From assembly GCA_015680685.1 (NCBI GenBank), contig MNCI01001451.1:1199087-1263086 (forward strand): a DNA stretch of 64,000 nucleotides, written 5' to 3'. Both the position numbers and the translations under genes were made by a program. This DNA is from Gnetum montanum. Taxonomy: Eukaryota > Streptophyta > Gnetopsida > Gnetales > Gnetaceae. Positions 23,901 to 33,658 of the stretch are shown piece by piece (positions within the stretch are counted from its first letter, which is position 1; the number at the start of each line of letters is the position of its first letter). A model generated the notes under the pieces. That model worked only from the letters and a program-made list of their open reading frames with translations, searched no databases and had not been told where the DNA came from.

Positions 23901-24581
23901 CTATGGGAGCCAGCAAGGGCCATCTTTGTCTGGTCTAACACTGCGGCATGAAGAATGGGGCCTGCCATAAATGTCTCTAGTGCGGTGTGCATTAAAGCAA
24001 GCCCACCATCATCATCATGCATTCCATGTTCATCAAAATGGCGCCTTCATAGGAAAACAATGTTCATATTTAAATGATGACATAAAATTAAAAAGAAATC
24101 ATAGGTTAAAGTAAGACACAAGGGAGCATATCGGTCCACTTTATATACTGTCCTAGGTGGGTTTTGAAATAAAGTATGCACACGGAGGACTAGGAAAAGT
24201 GTGTTGCTAGTGTTGTAATGATTATAGGTAGGAAGCTCCCACACATGAGTTAGAGGACGAGTGGATCTAGGACCCTCACCAGGGCCTCCCTCCACTCTAG
24301 AAAGTCCCCCATCGATATCAGTGATGAAGGCTAGTATGTCTTGTGTAGCCCCAGGAAAAACGGTCTCAATAATATCACAACCCATCTGTTCACTTAGATG
24401 AGACCATACGACAACATTGAAATTTTGTAGTATAAACGACAAGAATGAACTAGCCTCGGGATGGAACCATATTATATGGGGTCCAATTCGCATGTCATAG
24501 GGATGTGTATCTAGCCCAAGGGGGCCAAACCAAGTAAGTACCCCAACAAGCTCAATAATGAGGAGAGAAGATTTAGGTCCC
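20929..24581 (-). pseudogene. Eight-exon antisense gene with FCP1/NIF-like domain (element B)
   Basis: It runs opposite to the element, inside its protease-RT intron. Exons (minus), each with AG acceptor and mostly GT donor: 24581 to about 24137 (FCP1/NIF-like: SLLIIELVGVL, SFILQNFNVVVWSHL, VWELPTYNHYNTSNT, VHTLFQNPPRT; donor GT read as AT); about 24035-23762 (EHGMHDDDGGLAL, donor GTAAGT); 23673-22627 (VQGVKVSFHLTTEFLSNIFG, like plant-transposon accessory domains, then basic KSKAKMKRKEHVKEF; donor GTAAGT); 22510-22259 (acidic); 22173-21994; 21898-21151 (coiled-coil-like, LEKEREEKRDLQ; donor GTAAGT); 21009-20929 (GAGPSGAGVDDEEDL, TGA stop). With the possible exon at 25757-25968 this makes eight. 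FCP1-type enzymes remove phosphate from RNA polymerase II tails, but here the catalytic Asp positions read Glu-Val and the DDSP site is lost, so an enzyme is unlikely. A few stops show decay, yet less than in neighbouring pol. Confidence 0.75.
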
Positions 24582-24859
24582 CTGCACATAACCGAAACAT
24601 TGTGTAAGTGAAAATCCAAGAACTAACAATAGATCAACATCACATAAAATAAAAAAATCACATAAACAAATATCACACCCCATGAGACAAGGACGCTAAC
24701 ATCTATTTAGTATAATCTTATGCTTACTGGGACACATTGAAATCGGTTTCAAAACAAATCCATGTTTAAATCATTAATCCTAGAAAAAAAAAACAATATA
24801 AACAATATAAAATTTAGAAATCATTGAACATATTCATGAAAATCCCATGATTGAAAATT

Positions 24860-25720
24860 TCAAAAATCAAAATCATGCTACCCCTTGGGCGAAAATCCAA
24901 AATCCATGGTCACGTTACCCCTTGGGAAAAAATCAAAAAAATCAAGTCATGCTACCCTAGGAGAAAAACTAAAAAATCAAGTCAGGCTACCTAAGGGAGA
25001 AAATCGAAAAATTCGAGTCACGTTGCCCTACCCAGGGCCAAAATTTTATAACCCAAATTTCTCTCTAAAAATTGAAAAACCCTGTCCAAGAATTTGAAGA
25101 CTTGCTGATCATTTGCCCTAGCAAGCCAAAAACTTTCATAAGTCACGCTGCTCTAAGTTCCCCAAAAAACCCCAAAATTCATGGTCACGCTGTCCAAGAT
25201 TGAAACTCAAAAGATTACCAGTCACGCCACCCTACCCAAAAGCCAAACTTTTATAGCCATGGTGCCTTCTAAATCTTGCCCCAAAAATTTGAAGTCACTC
25301 AATCGATTCCCTACCAAAAAATCAAGAAAATTTGCAAGTAACACTAAATTTTGTAGTCACACTGCCAAAGAGGGAAAGATGCTCACGATGCCAAGAAGGA
25401 AGAAAGAGAAATCCTAGGCTCACGTTAACCTCCCCATAGTAGTCATATTGTAAGAGGCCCTAAAATTAGAGAAACAAGAAGGGGAAGACTGAAACCCTAC
25501 GATCCATGCTGCCAAGAAAGTTGAAAACCCTACTGCCCAACCTAAGAATAGAATGAAAAAAATTGCAGTTCACGCTGCACATGGCCAAGCTCAAAAAAAA
25601 AATCGTAGTGCCCTACCTCCCTGGCCAAAAACAAAAAATTCATAGCTCATGCTATTCATGCCGTAAAATTGAAAATCCCAAAAATTGCAACCATAAAATC
25701 TTACCTAGGTAACACTGCTG
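24860..25720. repeat. GTCACGCTG motif array in the first intron/upstream region of the antisense gene (element B)
   Basis: About 18-20 copies of a block like GTCACGCTGCCCTA in variants (GTCATGCTACCC, GTCACGTTACCC, GTCACGCCACCC, GTCACACTGCC), every 30-60 bases, joined by A-rich linkers such as AAAAATCAAAAAATC. Most variation is at the CpG. The same motif is abundant in the B LTRs. The region between 24620 and 25756 has no other gene. Confidence 0.8.
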
Positions 25721-25756
25721 GTAAAAATACCAGAGAAAAATTAGGGGAAAATAATT

Positions 25757-25968
25757 TACCTATGCAGGGCCTTCTTCCATGTTAGAATCCTAACTTGGGG
25801 GAGGTGTTGGAGGAGCTCTTCACTCTTCTCCATGAATGCCAGGGTTGCCTGCTTTCTTCCCTTGTCCTCAGTTGCATTTCCCTTACCTTTGTCTTTGATG
25901 GTCACATTGATGTTGACGCTAACTCCTTGTCTTGCACTACATTGGTCACGTTGTTCTTCGAGTTCCAA
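25757..25968 (-). pseudogene. Candidate first exon of the antisense gene (element B)
   Basis: Open from ATG at 25968 (MELEEQRDQCSARQG) to LTWKKALHR, ending at a splice donor CATAG|GTAAAT (25757). It is charged and lacks a known domain. It resembles part of A near 1545-1640 (EKNDVLEWMP / EKSEELLQHLP). The next exon would start at 24581 after an intron of about 1.2 kb containing the motif array. Start and link to the gene are inferred; a transcript would settle it. Confidence 0.45.
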
Positions 25969-26394
25969 AAATTCATGTTAACAGAAATGAGGCCTCCCAC
26001 TTCAAAAATTCCCTTTTCTATCCCCTTTAGTAATTTATTTAATTTTAATTTAATTTATGGCCTTTTATTTTATTTCCTCTTATTAATTTAATTTCACTTT
26101 ACTATAGTTACATGTTGTTGTTTAGGTCATCTTCACCTTGTGCTTGTCTAATATCTGTGGTCATTCCAGCCTTAGGGGATGAGGCCTAGAATTTCTTATG
26201 AAAAGAGGAAGAAAGTGCAGAAAATCAACAATGATAAACAAATAAACATGTATAAACACTTGGAAATAATATAAAATTTCATAAAACTTTAAAATCTCCA
26301 CAAAATTATTGTCCACTCGAAAATTTAAAATTTAAATATAGAGTTTAAAAGTCAAAAATTTAAAAATTTAAAAATAGTGCATACACTTAGTTCA

Positions 26395-26500
26395 AATGGC
26401 AAGTCAACACATGACTCAGTATGGCCTTAAACTACCACATGGATCGGTATGGCCTCAAACTGCCATGTGGCCCAGTATGGCCTTAAACTGCCATGACTTC
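26395..26500. repeat. TTAAACTA-core repeats, RT side (element B)
   Basis: Three clear copies: AGTATGGCCTTAAACTACC, GGTATGGCCTCAAACTGCC and AGTATGGCCTTAAACTGCC. They are nearer to the element A consensus than the protease-side array of B is. The interval 25970-26395 otherwise holds only AT-rich sequence (TTTAATTT runs at 26030-26060). Confidence 0.7.
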
Positions 26501-26614
26501 CACCACATCTCCTAATTTTATCAGTACACAGTTTAATTACCCTATGTTCGTTTAAACTTTGTAACTCTCCTACCAAGGGTGTGTCTCTTACTTCACTCTC
26601 ATTTTAATTGGTAG

Positions 26615-27810
26615 GAGTGAGCAACATGGCCACCAACAACATCCTCTCAACATTGTCTCTTAGTGGACCATACAGAGATGTAGAAAGAGCAATCAACCCA
26701 GAAACCTTGGATCTAAATCCATCCACCTATACCGATTTGATAGCCTCCACTCAAGAAACGTTAGACTGGCCTAAAAATGTGGCTAAAACTCTAGATCTAG
26801 AAGCTAACAATATCACTGAAGATCCTCTGGTTGAAATCCCCATCACCACAATCAATGACGAAGCCAAAACCTTGAAATTAAGTGCCCTACTAGATTCATA
26901 ACTCATAGGTGACATCACTCATGTGTTAAAAGAAAACATAAAAATGTTTGCATGGTCATATACAGACATTCTAGGACTAGACCCCCAGATCATCCAACAC
27001 AACATTATTCTTGATGAAAAAATTAAACTAGTAAAGCAAAAAGCATGAAAGGTTAGACCCGAAGTGGCAGTAGTAGTCTGCACTAAAATCAAAAAGCTAT
27101 ACCAAGCCGGTTTCATCCAAGCCGTCGATTATTCCAATTGGGTATCAAACATTGTTGTAGTTTCTAAGAAAAATGGTAGTATACGCATATGCATCAAGTT
27201 TCGCGATCTCAATGTAGCCACTATAAAGGATGATTTCCCATTACCTAGCATTGATCAACTTATTGACACAACTGTTGGGCATGTGCTATTGTCCTTCATG
27301 GATGGATTTTTGGGATACAATCAAATAAGAATCAATCTAGAACATCAACTTAGGACAACATTCATGACACCTTGGGGCACATTCTGTTATACAATGATGC
27401 CATTTGGTCTTAAAAATTTAGGTGCCACATATCAGCGAGCAATGACATACATATTTAGTGATTACATGCTCAATTTGCTCAATGATTATGTTGACAACAT
27501 CGCGGTCAAATATAAAATAACTAAACAACATGCAAAAGATCTAGACCTAGTTCTTGAAAATTGTCTCAAATATGACCTTAGGCTTAACCTAGAGAAGTGT
27601 ATCTTTGGTGTTAAAATATGCAAAATTCTTGGCTTCCTAGTCTTCAAAACAGGGATATGGGTAGACCTTGATAAGGTTAAAGCAATAACTAATATGCAAG
27701 CACCAAGAAACCTTACTGAACTACATGGCCTCCAAGGTAGACTAAAATTCATTAGATGCTTTATCAAAAGGCTAACAGATAAGTTGAGTCCTATGCAACA
27801 ACTATTATAA
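26615..27810 (+). pseudogene. Ty3/gypsy reverse transcriptase, Tat lineage (element B)
   Basis: It follows the acceptor at 26614. Blocks: TEDPLVEIPITTINDEAK, MFAWSYTDILGLDP (about 26945), then a long open stretch (27064-27810): CIKFRDLNVATIKDDFPLP, SFMDGFLGYNQIRINLE, TPWGTFCYTMMPFGLKN, LLNDYVDNIAVKY, NLEKCIFGVKICKILGFLV. The YVDD active site reads YVDN, so it is dead. It is the best-preserved pol part of B. The downstream connection to RNase H continues with stops. Confidence 0.9.
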
Positions 27811-28750
27811 AAGAATGTACATTTCCAATGGACTCAACAATGCTAAGAAGCGTTCGAGAACATAAAACAAGAGTTGGCTCAACTACCAACTATTTATCCT
27901 CCATAAAGTGACAAACATTTCTACATATATCTTGCAACTTTTGGTTCCTCCATTGCATCCATGCTTTGTTAAAAATGTTAAGATGGAGCCAAGATCCCTG
28001 TATATTATCTAAGCCATGCTTTAATAGCCTATGAACAATGATACAATGATGTAGAAAAATCATGCCTTGCCCTCATCTTCTCCTTGAATAAATGGTAGCA
28101 TTATCTCTTCTGTAATTAGGTTCACATCATTTGCAAGGATAATGTACTTTGTGCCATCACTAATAACACCTATGAGTCAAGTAGGGTAGCCAGGTGGAAA
28201 GCAATGATCACAGAGTTTGACTTGCACTATGTTGCTCAATCTTCCACAAAAGGTCAAGCAATAGTCATGCAACTAACCATCTCACCGATGCACGATCAAA
28301 TGATAATAAACCCCAAATTTCTAGATGAAAATGTTAATAGTGTAGACACTGTACCTAATAACTATGAGGAAATCCTCTACTTTGATGGAGCCTCAACTTC
28401 CCGAGGAGGAAGTGCTACGGCCATTTTAACATACCCCTCTAGAGAAATCCAACTCTTCACCTACTGATTAACCTTTCCTTGCACCAATAACGTGGTAGAG
28501 TATGAAGGTCTTCTTTGAGGTCTTCAAGAAATGTTAACTTTGAGAATCTCACCCCTTGTAGTTTGAGGGGATTCACAATTAGTCATTAATCAAGTCACTG
28601 AGGTTTACACATGCAAAGCTCTCCATTTGTAACCGTATTTTGATTTTACTAAACATTTGGTAAGGCAACTAGTAGAAGTGGATATACAACATGTTCCTAA
28701 AAGTGAAAACACCATTGCTGATGCACTTTCCACACTAGCCTTAAACATGA
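27811..28750 (+). pseudogene. Two consecutive RNase H domains (element B)
   Basis: The first (27811-28260) has KHFYIYLATFGSSIASML, VYYLSHALIAYEQ and VARWKAMITEFDLHYV. The second (about 28330-28640) has EILYFDGASTSRGGSATAI, CTNNVVEYEGLL and GDSQLVINQVTEVY, the archaeal-type RNase H that marks the Tat lineage. They would remove RNA from the RNA-DNA hybrid. The second keeps Asp in YFDG, Glu in VEYEG and Asp in GDSQ. Stops break both. HVPKSENTIADALSTLAL near 28690-28740 leads to integrase. Confidence 0.8.
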
Positions 28751-28829
28751 CACTCGAAATGTTCCATGTGTTTCCAAGCTCTATAACAAGTTACACTAAA
28801 CTTATAATTAATACGCATGACAAAATGCC

Positions 28830-30085
28830 TATAGCATCCGTTAGTATAAAACATGCAATAGAATGGTATGATGACATAAAAGAGTACCTTCTAAGAGGCG
28901 AACCTACACAATACTTGACAAATGCTCAAAAGGACGCTATGCGAAAATGCTCCCAGCAATATGCATTAATAGGATATACCTTGTGTCGCAAATCTTACGA
29001 AGGCACTCTATTGATGTGCGTTAGTAGCATCAATGGTCAAATGATCATAAAACAAGTCCATGAAGGACTGTGTGGAGGACACATAGCACCTAATGCAATG
29101 GCAAAAAAGATTAGGCACTTAGGTTACTATTGGCCACACATGGAATATGATTACATCTCCAAGGTCAGAACGTGTGACATTTTCCAAAAGCATGGTAATC
29201 TAATACATGTGCCACCTAACGAACTGCATATAGCATAAATCACATGGCCATTTCAAAAATGGGGTTTAGACTTAATTGGACCGATAACACCATCATCTTC
29301 AATAGGACATAGCTTTATTATCATTGCAACTAAATATTTCACAAAATGGGTAGAAGCTATTCCCCTTAGGAAGACCACCTCAAAACACATTTGCACTTTC
29401 ATAATAGAAAATATCATTACACATTATGGTATTCCAATGACCATCGTTACTAACAATGGGCCACTGTTCAGTAGTGTAGATACTAAAAGATTCTGTGAAA
29501 GTCTGGGCATTAAACATGCATTTTCATCATCTTACTACCCAGAGAGCAATGGTCAAGTGAAGGCTACAAACAAAACTATCATCATGGTGCTCAAAAAGAT
29601 GTTAAATCAGAGCAAGAAATGATGGAATGAATAATTGGTCTATGCATTGTGGGCATATAGAACAACACATCGAACATCTATAGGTAAAACTCCATATAGT
29701 TTTATATATGGATTTGAAGTTGTTTTACGTTTAGAGTTGCAAGTTTCCTCATTACGGATAGCTCTCTTTGGCCTCCTCGATGAAAGTCAAAACAATGAAT
29801 TGCACATTACTAACCTCAATTTGGTAGAAGAGGAACATGTGCAAACACTTGATCAAATTGAATGGTACCAAAAACAACAGTGACAACAACACAAACATGA
29901 TTTATACAAATGCCTGATCAAAGAAGGAGACTTAGTCCTTAAAGCCATATGTGAACACTTAGACAAATTCTCAGCCAACTGGGAAGGACATTAGTCATCA
30001 AGGCATACAATAATGGAGCATTAAAAATTTATGATATGAATGGAAACAAGTTCACTAATCCTACAAATCACTTATACCTAAAATG
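28830..30085 (+). pseudogene. Integrase (element B)
   Basis: The N-terminal zinc-binding block, HEGLCGGHIAPNAM ... CDIFQKH, has the last Cys as Phe. In the core, WGLDLIGPITPSSS keeps the first Asp, TIVTNNGPLF has the second Asp as Asn, and YPESNGQVKATNK has the Glu as Lys, so all but the first catalytic acid are lost. It continues with ALWAYRTTHRTSIGKTPYSF and ends with KFSANWEGH (about 29990). No chromodomain is seen. Stops at 29236, 29620 and 29881 break it. Confidence 0.85.
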
Positions 30086-30120
30086 ATACTATGTTTGATA
30101 GACTTGAGGTATGTCATAAT

Positions 30121-30577
30121 TTTGGCATCATGACTTACAACTAATACCACAGAGTAGTTCTGGCATCATGACTTAAAACTGATACCACAGAGTAGTCCTA
30201 GTATCATGACTTAAAATTGATACCATAGAGTAGCCTTGGCATCATGACTTAAAACTGATACCATAGAGTAGTCCTAGCATAATGACTTAAAACTGATACC
30301 ATAGAGTAGTCCTGGCATCATGACTTAAAACTGATACCATAGAGTAGTCCTAGCATCATGACTTAAAACTGATACCATAGAGTAGTCTTAGCATCATGAC
30401 TTAAAACTGATACCACAGAGTAGTCCTGACATCATGACTTAAAACTGATACCATAGAGTAGTCCTGACATCATGACTTAAAACTGATACCACAGAGTAAT
30501 CCTAGCATCATGACTTCAAACTAATACCACAAAATAGTCCTAGCATCATGACTTAAAACTAATACCACAGAGTAGTC
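30121..30577 (+). repeat. 38-bp tandem repeat, 12 copies, after integrase (element B)
   Basis: Twelve head-to-tail copies of a 38-base unit containing CATGACTTAAAACTGATACC and then ACAGAGTAGTCCTGG. Copies differ by one to four bases, chiefly CACAGAG/CATAGAG, again a C-to-T change. The CATGACTTAAAACT core is a form of the TTAAACTA motif. Confidence 0.9.
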
Positions 30578-30584
30578 TGTTATG

Positions 30585-30785
30585 CCTATAAACTGGCGTG
30601 CAGATTCTACTAAGACTATAAACTAGTTTGCCTCTTTACTGTCCACTACGACTATAAACTAGCAATGCACCATCTGCTATGACGCTAAACTAGCACTGTC
30701 CAAGGGGTTAGGATGTGAAACTAACCTGTAACAGTCCACTAAGACTATAAACTAGCGACATCATCAATGACTAGGAAAAAAACTC
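30585..30785 (+). repeat. Irregular AAACTAGC repeats after the 38-bp array (element B)
   Basis: About six copies of a looser unit: TTATGCCTATAAACTGGC, ACTAAGACTATAAACTAG, CTACGACTATAAACTAGC, CTATGACGCTAAACTAGC, GGATGTGAAACTAACC and a repeat of the second. They look like the older, non-homogenised form from which the 38-bp unit expanded. Confidence 0.7.
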
Positions 30786-30789
30786 AAAA

Positions 30790-31950
30790 ATATGTGTTTT
30801 TAAAATTGGCTGTACATGTTCCAAAAAGACTTGCTGCATGATTCATCTCATGGGCCCTAATGAAGCTGATGTTGTTCATGATTTTGTCTACTTTGAAAAT
30901 TGCACATGGTGACTCCATCTTCTTATTTAAAGTGCTTAGCTGACCGTTTCTTTTGTGTTTTTCTTGTCTTCTTGAAGTTGTGTTTGTAGGATGACATGAT
31001 TGAGCTGTTCATACATAGATGCACTTCATAATGACGACAAGGTATCACATTCTTCTTGATGCACGTAACTAGGTTAATCAATCTATTCATAAGGACATTC
31101 TTGACTCTTGATGCATTCCCGACTCTTGATGCATTTCCTTTTTCCCCTTCATGTCCCTATCCCCTATTCAATTACACGCCTAGATACATTCTCTTAATAC
31201 ACTATTTCATACTGTGACTCTCTAAGAAATTGCAACACAAAATACAAAACATAGTGCATGACCCAAAATGCAAGTGCAGGAACATGAGCACAACGCTAAA
31301 AGTAAGTTGTTTCAAAAAGATCAAAAAGAAAAAGAAAAATAAAAGAAAAATAAAGAAAAAAGAAAAATAAAGAAAAAAAAAGGAAAATAAGAAACAAACA
31401 AACAAAAGTTTCAAAGAGCAAAATGCATGGAAAAGGTCTTCACGACCTCGTTGACATCATAAACCACAAACTATTGGCTATTCTCATACAAGCCTCAAGT
31501 GAGAAGGAAATTATCTTGAAAAATAGCTATACTTGCATCTCAAAGAGACCATGTGGCACATCATTGTGTGGCTTTGGCTGTTTACAATGAGCCTCACAAA
31601 TACTCTATAAGAGTCTCGTTTCTCCAAAGAACGCACCTCCTATGTATTGGTTCCAAGTCTATTGAAAACCTGGCTGTTGACAAGGACCAATAACATAAAT
31701 TGTTCATGTGAGAGCATTCCTCTCCCACAATTCCAACAATAATTATCACCCTTGACCAACTCCTGGCTTCCCCTGGTTAAAACTAATCCCCTCCCCTTGT
31801 ATCTCAAACTGCATTTCCCTGATCCCATGTACTTTTGAAAGCAGAGTGACAACATCTAGCCAAGGGCCAATAGATAATGCTTGGTACTTGGTTGTTCATG
31901 ATGTTTTGCACTTCTTTGTTGATGCCTCTTGGGTGGATTCCTCTAGATGT
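30790..31950 (+). other. Non-coding 3' region of element B
   Basis: No gene is seen. It contains an A/G-rich run at 31310-31400 (AAAGAAAAATAAAG units) and T-rich/C-rich text around 31130-31190. This is the untranslated stretch between the repeat arrays and the polypurine tract. Confidence 0.6.
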
Positions 31951-31967
31951 TAATAAAGAGGGGCCAA
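31951..31967 (+). other. Polypurine tract (element B)
   Basis: TAATAAAGAGGGGCCAA directly precedes the TGAAAC start of the 3' LTR. The purine run AAAGAGGGG is the expected plus-strand primer site. Confidence 0.65.
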
Positions 31968-33658
31968 TGAAACACCACTAATTTCGGCCTAGCACTTTGG
32001 AATGGAAACGACTCAAGCCCTTTCAAAGTTTTGGAGAAAAAATTTGGCTAAGGCATGACATTCATGCTAACTTGGGAACTCACGCTAGATGATGAATGCT
32101 AACAATTCATGCTAGACATCAACAATTCATGATGGATGCTGTGGTCATGTTGCAGCGTGACCTCCAGCGTAACCAACTTTCACAACTCCAAATAGCCTCC
32201 AAACCGACTTAGAATGACTTGATTTCGAATGTGCAGGTCATCCTCGGGCATCCTCAGTCTCAGCATCAATAATCTCTAACTTCAGCCTCCAGAATCTCCT
32301 AATTTTAAGTAAAAAATTACAAGTTTTCACAAGTGACGCTATAGGTCACGCTATGGTCACATTGCAGCATGAGTGCAATCTGACCTACAAAGGATGGCTC
32401 AAAAACAATGCACATCAACCTTAGTTTTCAACCTCAAGATCACTCAGGTAGGCAGGTAGTAGTCACACTTAAAAAATATAGGCTTTAGAATTCAAAAAAT
32501 AGTGTCAAAAAGTGTCTTTTATCTTACTCACGCTGAAGGTCACGCTCAACATGATTACAACATGAGTGCAGCGTACGCACGCTAAGACATACACGCTACA
32601 TGCTGGGACATTGGCACTCACACTAGAGGTCACACTGAGCATGAGTGTAGAGTGAACATGATAGAATTTACATTGAAGCTCAACTTGACTCAGTTTGAAG
32701 GCACATCAACTCATGTTGGAAGCCCTGGTTAAACAAAGATGCCTTGAACAGCCACAAATCGACATCTTGACATCCTGCAGCATTCGATCCATGGTCAAGA
32801 ACTAGGATTGAATTTCTCTTGTTGTATATTTCATTGTAAATATTCACTTGTGGGCTTGTCAGGACCTCACAATCTAAATTATATGTACTCCCATGGGTTT
32901 GAGTAACCCATGAGTTGTAAAATGTAATGTATCTAGTCAAGAACGTAGCTTGCCAACACACATCCAACTCTTGCCAACATACATCCAACTCATGCATAAC
33001 TATCAATTGGACATGTGTTACTTGATCCATTTTCTGTTAAATCCCAACCATTGATTCCATTCTAGAATTTCACATTTGAGCCTGGCCCAGCCCTATAAAT
33101 ACCCTATTAATTCACATGAATAGGGGTTGGTAATTAGAGACATTGGCAATTCTGAGAACATACAGAAAACTAGCAATCCTTGGACGCTTGGCACACTTGA
33201 CTCATGGCATCCAAGTACTTCTCACATACATCACATTACATCATCACCTCGGGGCTAGGCGTTTGACCTACCATGCACACGTGCAACTACGCTTTGATCG
33301 GTGCAATTTTTTTTAAGCAATACAATTTAGTTTGTTTTGTCAGCCAACCATTATTTCTATTTACTCTATTTTATATTTAGTTTACATTCCATTTGCAATA
33401 CACTACATATATTTTTGTTTACATTTTATGCACAGTATTCACATTTTAAGACATCATTTATGATAACCCCAGCGCAAACCATAGTTTACGCTTGGGGAAG
33501 TCCTTGGTTGATTTGTGTGAAGACCATCCAAGGCACTCTACCTTCGTTTACTTTTCCAGCTTGCCCCCAGGCAAAAGTAGGGTCAGCTGTGTTTAACCGA
33601 TGATCTTTCGGTGTTTGTTTTCCCTTCTAGCCATACACCGACGATTTAGGTCAGTACA
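31968..33658 (+). mobile_element. 3' LTR of element B
   Basis: It aligns along its length with 14950-16606. It starts TGAAACACCACTAATTTCGG, has TATAAATA at 33094-33101 and ends GGTCAGTACA (GGTCA at 33653). It has about 50 extra bases near 32755-32810 and lacks a few bases near 33250 compared with the 5' copy. The same GTCACGCT/AGCGTGAC motif repeats occur. After it, the ORF of element C resumes. Confidence 0.85.

Larger units (their letters stand above)
20223..26614 (+). other. Sense-strand intron between protease and RT (element B)
   Basis: The donor GGGGAAG|GTGAGTAT at 20223 is near consensus. The acceptor follows a pyrimidine-rich tract: CTCATTTTAATTGGTAG ending at 26614. Joining 20222 to 26615 keeps the frame (ITNEGE-G-VSNMATNN). 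The 6.4 kb interval contains TTAAACTA arrays at both ends, the opposite-strand eight-exon gene and the GTCACGCTG motif array. The Ogre branch of Tat is known to splice out an intron at this place. An opposite-strand gene within it is not something I know of. Confidence 0.65.

Noticed and set aside
24885-25417. Plus-strand Lys/Pro-rich open stretches that look like a repeat protein
   Set aside because: They are translations of the GTCACGCTG tandem motif array, not a protein family.
30121-30577. CRISPR-like array (38-bp regular repeat)
   Set aside because: Units are directly tandem with no unique spacers, and the surroundings are a plant retrotransposon.
31310-31400. A/G-rich run as a polypurine tract of B
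   Set aside because: It lies over 500 bases from the 3' LTR; the tract directly at the LTR (31951-31967) fits better.
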